Positions 6,683-11,214 of a stretch of DNA of 11,214 nt are shown in pieces. Within the stretch, counting starts at the first letter, position 1. Each line of letters begins with the position of its first letter. Source of the DNA: DASYAE01 sp036501535 (GTDB taxonomy: Bacteria; Actinomycetota; Actinomycetes; Streptomycetales; Catenulisporaceae); the NCBI GenBank assembly GCA_036501535.1, contig DASYAE010000172.1, forward strand, positions 1 through 11,214, given 5' to 3'. The translations under genes were made by a program, and so were the position numbers. Below the pieces are notes generated by a model. The model was not told where the DNA came from. It did no database searches and was given only the letters and a program-made list of their open reading frames with translations.

Positions 6683-6731
6683 CCCCAGCGCCACCCCAGT
6701 CCGAGTCACGAACGTAAGGCGGGAACACCTG

Positions 6732-8006
<1,275 letters not shown>

Positions 8007-8038
8007 GCCGAGGCCCTGATCCGAGGAGCGTGCAGAGT

Positions 8039-9487
8039 ATGGCTACTGCCCGGGTCGCGGTGCCGGCGCCGCAGCCGCCCCCAGACTCCGCGGCGGCGAA
8101 GGCGGCCCGGCAGGACGACCCGCGCGGCCCGCTCAAGCGGCTGGCCCGGTTCTTCGACGAGGGCAGCGTCGAACTGCTCACCGCGCTCGACGACTGCGGC
8201 TTCGTCGCCGCCCGCGGCCGCGTTGCCGGCACCCCGGCGGTCTGCTACGCCTCCGACCCGGCCGTGCAGGGCGGCGCGATGGGCGACCAGGGCTGCAAGG
8301 CGATCCTGGCGGCCTACGATGCGGCGCTGGCCGACGGCATCCCGGCGGTCGGCCTGTTGCACTCCGGCGGCGCGCGGCTGGACGAGGGCGTGCTCTCGCT
8401 GCACGCGGTCGGCCAGGTCTTCGCCGCGATGACGCGCGCCTCGGGGAAGATCCCGCAGCTGTCCCTCGTGCTCGGCCCGGCAGCCGGCGGCGCGGCCTAC
8501 GGCCCCGCGCTGACCGACATCGCGATCCTCGGCCCGGCCGGCCGGGTGTTCGTCACCGGCCCCGAGGTGGTGCGCTCGGTCACCGGCGAGGCGGTGGACA
8601 TGGACCGACTCGGCGGCCCTGAGGCGCACGGCCGCCGCTCCGGCGTCGTCCACGTGACCGCGCACAGCGAGGATGAGGCGTTCGCCAGCGCCCGCCGGCT
8701 CACCGCGCTGCTCGGCGACCAGGGCACGCTGCAGGTCGACGGGATCGAGCAGCGCGACCTGGCCGGCCTGCTGCCCGACTCGCCCAAGCGCGCCTACGAC
8801 GTGCACCCGCTGGTCAACGGCGTGCTCGACGAGCCCGGCGTCGAGCTGCACCCGAAGTGGGCGCCCAACATCGTCACCTCGCTCGGCCGGCTCGGCGGCC
8901 GCACCGTCGGCGTCGTCGCGAACAACCCGCTGCGCCTCGGCGGCTGCCTCGACTCCGCCTCCGCGGAAAAGGCCGCGCGATTCGTCCGAATGTGCGATGC
9001 GTTCGGCGTGCCACTCGTCGTCCTGGTGGACGTGCCCGGCTACCTTCCCGGCGTAGGCCAGGAGTGGGACGGCGTGGTGCGCCGCGGCGCCAAGCTGCTG
9101 CACGCCTTCGGCGAGGCCGTCGTCCCGCGCGTCACTCTGGTGACCCGCAAGACGTACGGCGCCGCGTACATCGCGATGAACTCACGCGCGCTCGGCGCGA
9201 CCCGCGTCTTCGCCTGGCCCACCGCCGAGTTCGCGGCCATGGGCGCGGTCGCCGCGGTGCGCATCCTGCATCGGCGCAGGCTCGCCGAGGCGCCCGAGGA
9301 CCTGCGCCCGCAACTCGAGCAGGAACTGGCCGCCGAGCACGTGAGGGCGGCCGGCGGCCTGGGCCGGGCCGTGGAGGTCGGCGTGGTCGACGAGGTCGTC
9401 GAGCCCGCCGCGACCCGCCGCGCCCTCGGCGCCGCCGTCGCCGCCGCGCCGCAGCGGCGCGGACAGCACGGCAACATCCCGCTCTGA
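8039..9487 (+). CDS. accD6: Acetyl/acyl-CoA carboxylase carboxyltransferase (beta) subunit, AccD6-like
   Basis: This 482-residue protein transfers CO2 from carboxybiotin (on an alpha/BCCP subunit encoded elsewhere) to acyl-CoA, most likely acetyl-CoA to give malonyl-CoA. The start ATG 8039 has GAGGAG at 8023-8028. The first oxyanion region is GPAAGGAAYGPALTD (146-160). The biotin-side region is RKTYGAAYIAMNSR (370-383), where Ala375 replaces the usual second Gly of YGGAY. Ile378 falls at the position known as 422 in Streptomyces carboxylases, which influences acyl-chain choice; a non-Asp residue there fits acetyl-CoA use. NNPLRLGGCLDSASAEKAARF, DVPGYLPGVGQEWDGVVRRG and the C-terminal NIPL match Mycobacterium AccD6 as I recall it. 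Its location at the end of the fab cluster, 32 bases after fabF, supports supply of malonyl-CoA to FAS II. Residues 1-25 are a non-conserved, proline-rich leader. Confidence 0.93.
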   Translation: MATARVAVPAPQPPPDSAAAKAARQDDPRGPLKRLARFFDEGSVELLTALDDCGFVAARGRVAGTPAVCYASDPAVQGGAMGDQGCKAILAAYDAALADGIPAVGLLHSGGARLDEGVLSLHAVGQVFAAMTRASGKIPQLSLVLGPAAGGAAYGPALTDIAILGPAGRVFVTGPEVVRSVTGEAVDMDRLGGPEAHGRRSGVVHVTAHSEDEAFASARRLTALLGDQGTLQVDGIEQRDLAGLLPDSPKRAYDVHPLVNGVLDEPGVELHPKWAPNIVTSLGRLGGRTVGVVANNPLRLGGCLDSASAEKAARFVRMCDAFGVPLVVLVDVPGYLPGVGQEWDGVVRRGAKLLHAFGEAVVPRVTLVTRKTYGAAYIAMNSRALGATRVFAWPTAEFAAMGAVAAVRILHRRRLAEAPEDLRPQLEQELAAEHVRAAGGLGRAVEVGVVDEVVEPAATRRALGAAVAAAPQRRGQHGNIPL

Positions 9488-9510
9488 CCCGCCGCCCGCC
9501 GGCCCCGCCC

Positions 9511-9554
9511 CGGATCCTGCGCATCCTGCGCGCTGACCAGCGCCTGCGGATCCG
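9511..9554 (+). terminator. Imperfect hairpin region after accD6, with 9-bp tandem repeat
   Basis: CGGATCC (9511-9517) and GGATCCG (9548-9554) are inverted repeats enclosing a smaller stem GCGCT-GACC-AGCGC (9530-9543). Between them, ATCCTGCGC is repeated back to back at 9514-9522 and 9523-9531. The region begins 23 bases after the accD6 stop and has no T-tract. A terminator of the fab operon is plausible from position only. Confidence 0.45.
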
Positions 9555-9639
9555 GCACCGCATGCTGCCGCCGTCAAACCAGGGATCGTCCTAACGAGTG
9601 AACGCAACTGGGTTTGCGAAGGGCCCGGCGGACGCACTC

Positions 9640-9673
9640 TAGACAGTAGGTGGCGTTTTGGTAACGCTGTCTA
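9640..9673 (+). promoter_or_regulatory. Composite inverted repeat (possible operator or leader hairpin) before the last gene
   Basis: TAGACAG (9640-9646) and CTGTCTA (9667-9673) are perfect inverted repeats 20 bases apart. Nested inside, GCGTT (9653-9657) pairs with AACGC (9663-9667) around TTGGT. The two stems can stack into one hairpin with a 7-base bulge on the left side. It lies in the A/T-richest part of the window, 49 bases before the GTG 9722 start. It could be a protein-binding site or an RNA leader. Confidence 0.45.
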
Positions 9674-9687
9674 TTGAAAAGTAATCA
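9658..9687 (+). promoter_or_regulatory. Possible promoter of the last gene
   Basis: TTGGTA (9658-9663) and TAATCA (9682-9687) are spaced 18 bases apart and resemble -35 and -10 boxes only moderately. If used, transcription would start near 9694 and leave a short leader holding the ribosome binding site AGGGAGGG (9707-9714). The -35 overlaps the inverted repeat 9640-9673, so a protein bound there would compete with polymerase. Confidence 0.3.
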
Positions 9688-9721
9688 TCAGGGAGGAGCG
9701 CGGCGAAGGGAGGGATGCGCG

Positions 9722-11214
9722 GTGTGGATCGGATACCGGTCCGTCTTCGGTGTGGACTGGAAGGAGGCGAACCGCGGTCCCGACATCGTCGCCGACCGGG
9801 TGGCCTGCTGGCTGGCCCGTGAGGACTTCGAGCCGGACTTCGACCAGGCGCCCGGACGCTACCGGGTGGGCAGCGGTGCCGTCCTGACGGTCACCGAGGC
9901 GGTCGAGCCCGGCTGCTTCAGAGCCGTGCGCTACCGGCTCAAGGAGGCGCCGCGCGCCTCGGTCCACTGGTACACCTCGCTGACGTTCGTCTCACTCTCC
10001 CGCCGCCTCGACAAAGAGCTGCACGAGCACGGCTACTTCCTCGTCGAGGTCTCCGCCCGCGGCGCCGACCCGAACGCCGTGATCGACGAGCGGGTGCGCA
10101 CCCCCGACCTGACCGGCCTGATGCTCGACGCGGTCACCGCGACCGACGGCCCGGCCCGGCTGACCACCAAGCCCCAGCCGATCACCGCCCGCGCCGTCGA
10201 CGACCTGATCGACGTGCTGTGCGACCCCGGCCGGCGGCTGCCCGCCGTGGTGGCCGTGCCCGGCGACGGCGACGACCTGCCCGGGTGGCGCGAGCGGTTC
10301 ACCGAGGCGACCCGCTACCTGCCCGGCATCGCCTCGCTCTACCTGCTCGACGAGGAGGCCGGGCACAAGCTCAACGGGGAGTTCGAGTACCACTGGACCA
10401 CCGCCGCGCTGCGCACCTTCCACACCCGGATCGACCCGGCCAGCCGCGAGGACGGCGAGCGCCACCCGGTGCTCAAGGGCGAGCGGCTCGAGCACGAGAT
10501 GGACTCGGCGCAGGCGATCCTGACCCACCGCATCCGGGCCGCCGCGGCCGCCGCGCCGCTGCCGGTCGGGCTGGCCGGCGTCGGCGACGCCCTGTTCGCG
10601 GCCAACCAGCGCCAGCGGGTGCACGCCGCCGCGCTGCGCCGCACCGCCCCCGAGCCGGTGCGCTGGCCGGCCTCCTCGGTCGCCGTGCAGGAGCCCGAGA
10701 CCGCGACCGTCGCCGCGGCCGAGGCCGAGCCGAGCCCGTTCGACGTGCTGATCGACTCCTTCGGCGACTTCCCGAACCTCGTGGTCACCGCGCAGGAGGC
10801 GCCGATGCGCGCGCTCGGCCAGCACAAGGACGCGGCCACCTTCGCGGCCAAGGCGCGCGAGGCGCTGGCCGCCCTCGACGCGTACGTCGCGCTGCGCCGC
10901 GAGGGCGCCTGGGACGGCGGCGGCTTCCGCAGCTACTGCGAGGACTCGCGGCACGGCGGCCGGATCTACCCGGCGACGCAGGTCGCCGCGCTCGAGTCGG
11001 ACACGGTGCGGCAGGACCCGCGGATGGCCCAGCAGCGCCGGTTCCGGGTGCCGCGCAGCGTCTCGGAGTCCGGATACGCCGAGTTCTGGGCGCACATCAA
11101 GATCGGCAACTCCGGCCAGGTCGCGCCGCGGCTGCACTACCTCGACGACACCAAGGGCCCGACCGGCTCGGTGATCGTGGGCTACCTCGGCCACCACCTG
11201 AAGAACACGAAGTC
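9722..11214 (+). CDS. Uncharacterised actinobacterial protein (3' end outside window)
   Basis: The frame is open from GTG 9722 to the last base, giving 497 residues without a stop. AGGGAGGG (9707-9714) lies 7 bases before the GTG; ATG 9715 is out of frame. I do not recognise a named family. Residues 1-120 look like a mixed alpha/beta domain with many aromatic residues. Residues 150-220 resemble a Rossmann-like or nuclease-accessory fold (RRLPAVVAVPGDG at 171-183, IASLYLLDEE at 203-212). Residues 265-345 are Ala/Pro/Glu-rich linker, and 365-395 are helical. The C-terminus has AHIKIG (457-462), PRLHYLDDTKGPTG (469-482) and VGYLGHHLKNTK (486-497). I recall this ending from other actinobacterial hypothetical proteins, usually finishing within a few residues, so little is probably missing. 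No signal peptide or membrane segment is evident. It has its own leader region and is unlikely to belong to the fab operon. Function unknown. Confidence 0.85.
   Translation, partial: MWIGYRSVFGVDWKEANRGPDIVADRVACWLAREDFEPDFDQAPGRYRVGSGAVLTVTEAVEPGCFRAVRYRLKEAPRASVHWYTSLTFVSLSRRLDKELHEHGYFLVEVSARGADPNAVIDERVRTPDLTGLMLDAVTATDGPARLTTKPQPITARAVDDLIDVLCDPGRRLPAVVAVPGDGDDLPGWRERFTEATRYLPGIASLYLLDEEAGHKLNGEFEYHWTTAALRTFHTRIDPASREDGERHPVLKGERLEHEMDSAQAILTHRIRAAAAAAPLPVGLAGVGDALFAANQRQRVHAAALRRTAPEPVRWPASSVAVQEPETATVAAAEAEPSPFDVLIDSFGDFPNLVVTAQEAPMRALGQHKDAATFAAKAREALAALDAYVALRREGAWDGGGFRSYCEDSRHGGRIYPATQVAALESDTVRQDPRMAQQRRFRVPRSVSESGYAEFWAHIKIGNSGQVAPRLHYLDDTKGPTGSVIVGYLGHHLKNTK

Noticed and set aside
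9715..9717. ATG as start of the last gene
   Set aside because: It is 7 bases from GTG 9722 and so out of frame; its frame gives an arginine-rich sequence without family character.
9992..11197. A 401-codon minus-strand frame opposite the last gene
   Set aside because: It is rich in Gly, Arg, Val and Leu with no recognisable motif, and mirrors the plus-strand frame. The plus frame has a ribosome binding site, structured composition and a familiar C-terminal pattern.

Overview
This window is a high-GC, densely coded stretch of chromosome from an actinobacterium. It is built around the housekeeping type II fatty acid synthase (FAS II) cluster. The protein sequences (FasR-type PucR regulator, ACP with DVDSL, AccD6-like carboxyltransferase) and the gene order fasR-fabD-fabH-acpP-fabF are typical of Streptomyces and its relatives. 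An accD6-type gene directly after fabF recalls the mycobacterial cluster instead, so I place the window in Actinomycetes but not in a particular genus.

Layout from left to right. (1) Bases 2-1486 hold the C-terminal half of aceE, the pyruvate dehydrogenase E1 component. It ends in a strong hairpin shared with a convergent gene. (2) A two-gene minus-strand unit (2710 to 1578) encodes a three-helix DUF4234-type membrane protein with an acidic repeat tail, then a GNAT acetyltransferase. (3) A 147-bp divergent intergenic region leads into fasR (2858-4108). (4) fabD, fabH, acpP, fabF and accD6 follow on the plus strand (4189-9487). The fabD/fabH and fabF/accD6 junctions are tight, while larger hairpin-rich gaps lie on each side of acpP. 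(5) A 234-bp gap, with a marked A/T-rich island inside it (about 51% GC over 9601-9690 by hand count), precedes an uncharacterised plus-strand gene. That gene starts with GTG at 9722 and is still open at the last base.

Functionally the core is coherent. AceE supplies acetyl-CoA from pyruvate, and AccD6 (with a biotinylated alpha subunit encoded elsewhere) makes malonyl-CoA. FabD loads malonate on ACP, FabH primes chains from acyl-CoA, FabF elongates them, and FasR is the expected activator. The fabD start looks leaderless, with a -10-like CAGAAT at exactly -12 to -7. A 10-bp direct repeat sits where the -35 would be, which fits activator-dependent transcription.

No stretch of more than 300 bases lacks a gene. 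I see no tRNA, rRNA, CRISPR array, insertion sequence or phage gene. I do not see a convincing undescribed system. The parts most worth a second look are the unknown 9722 gene with its unusual leader, the hairpins bracketing acpP, and the candidate FasR operator.
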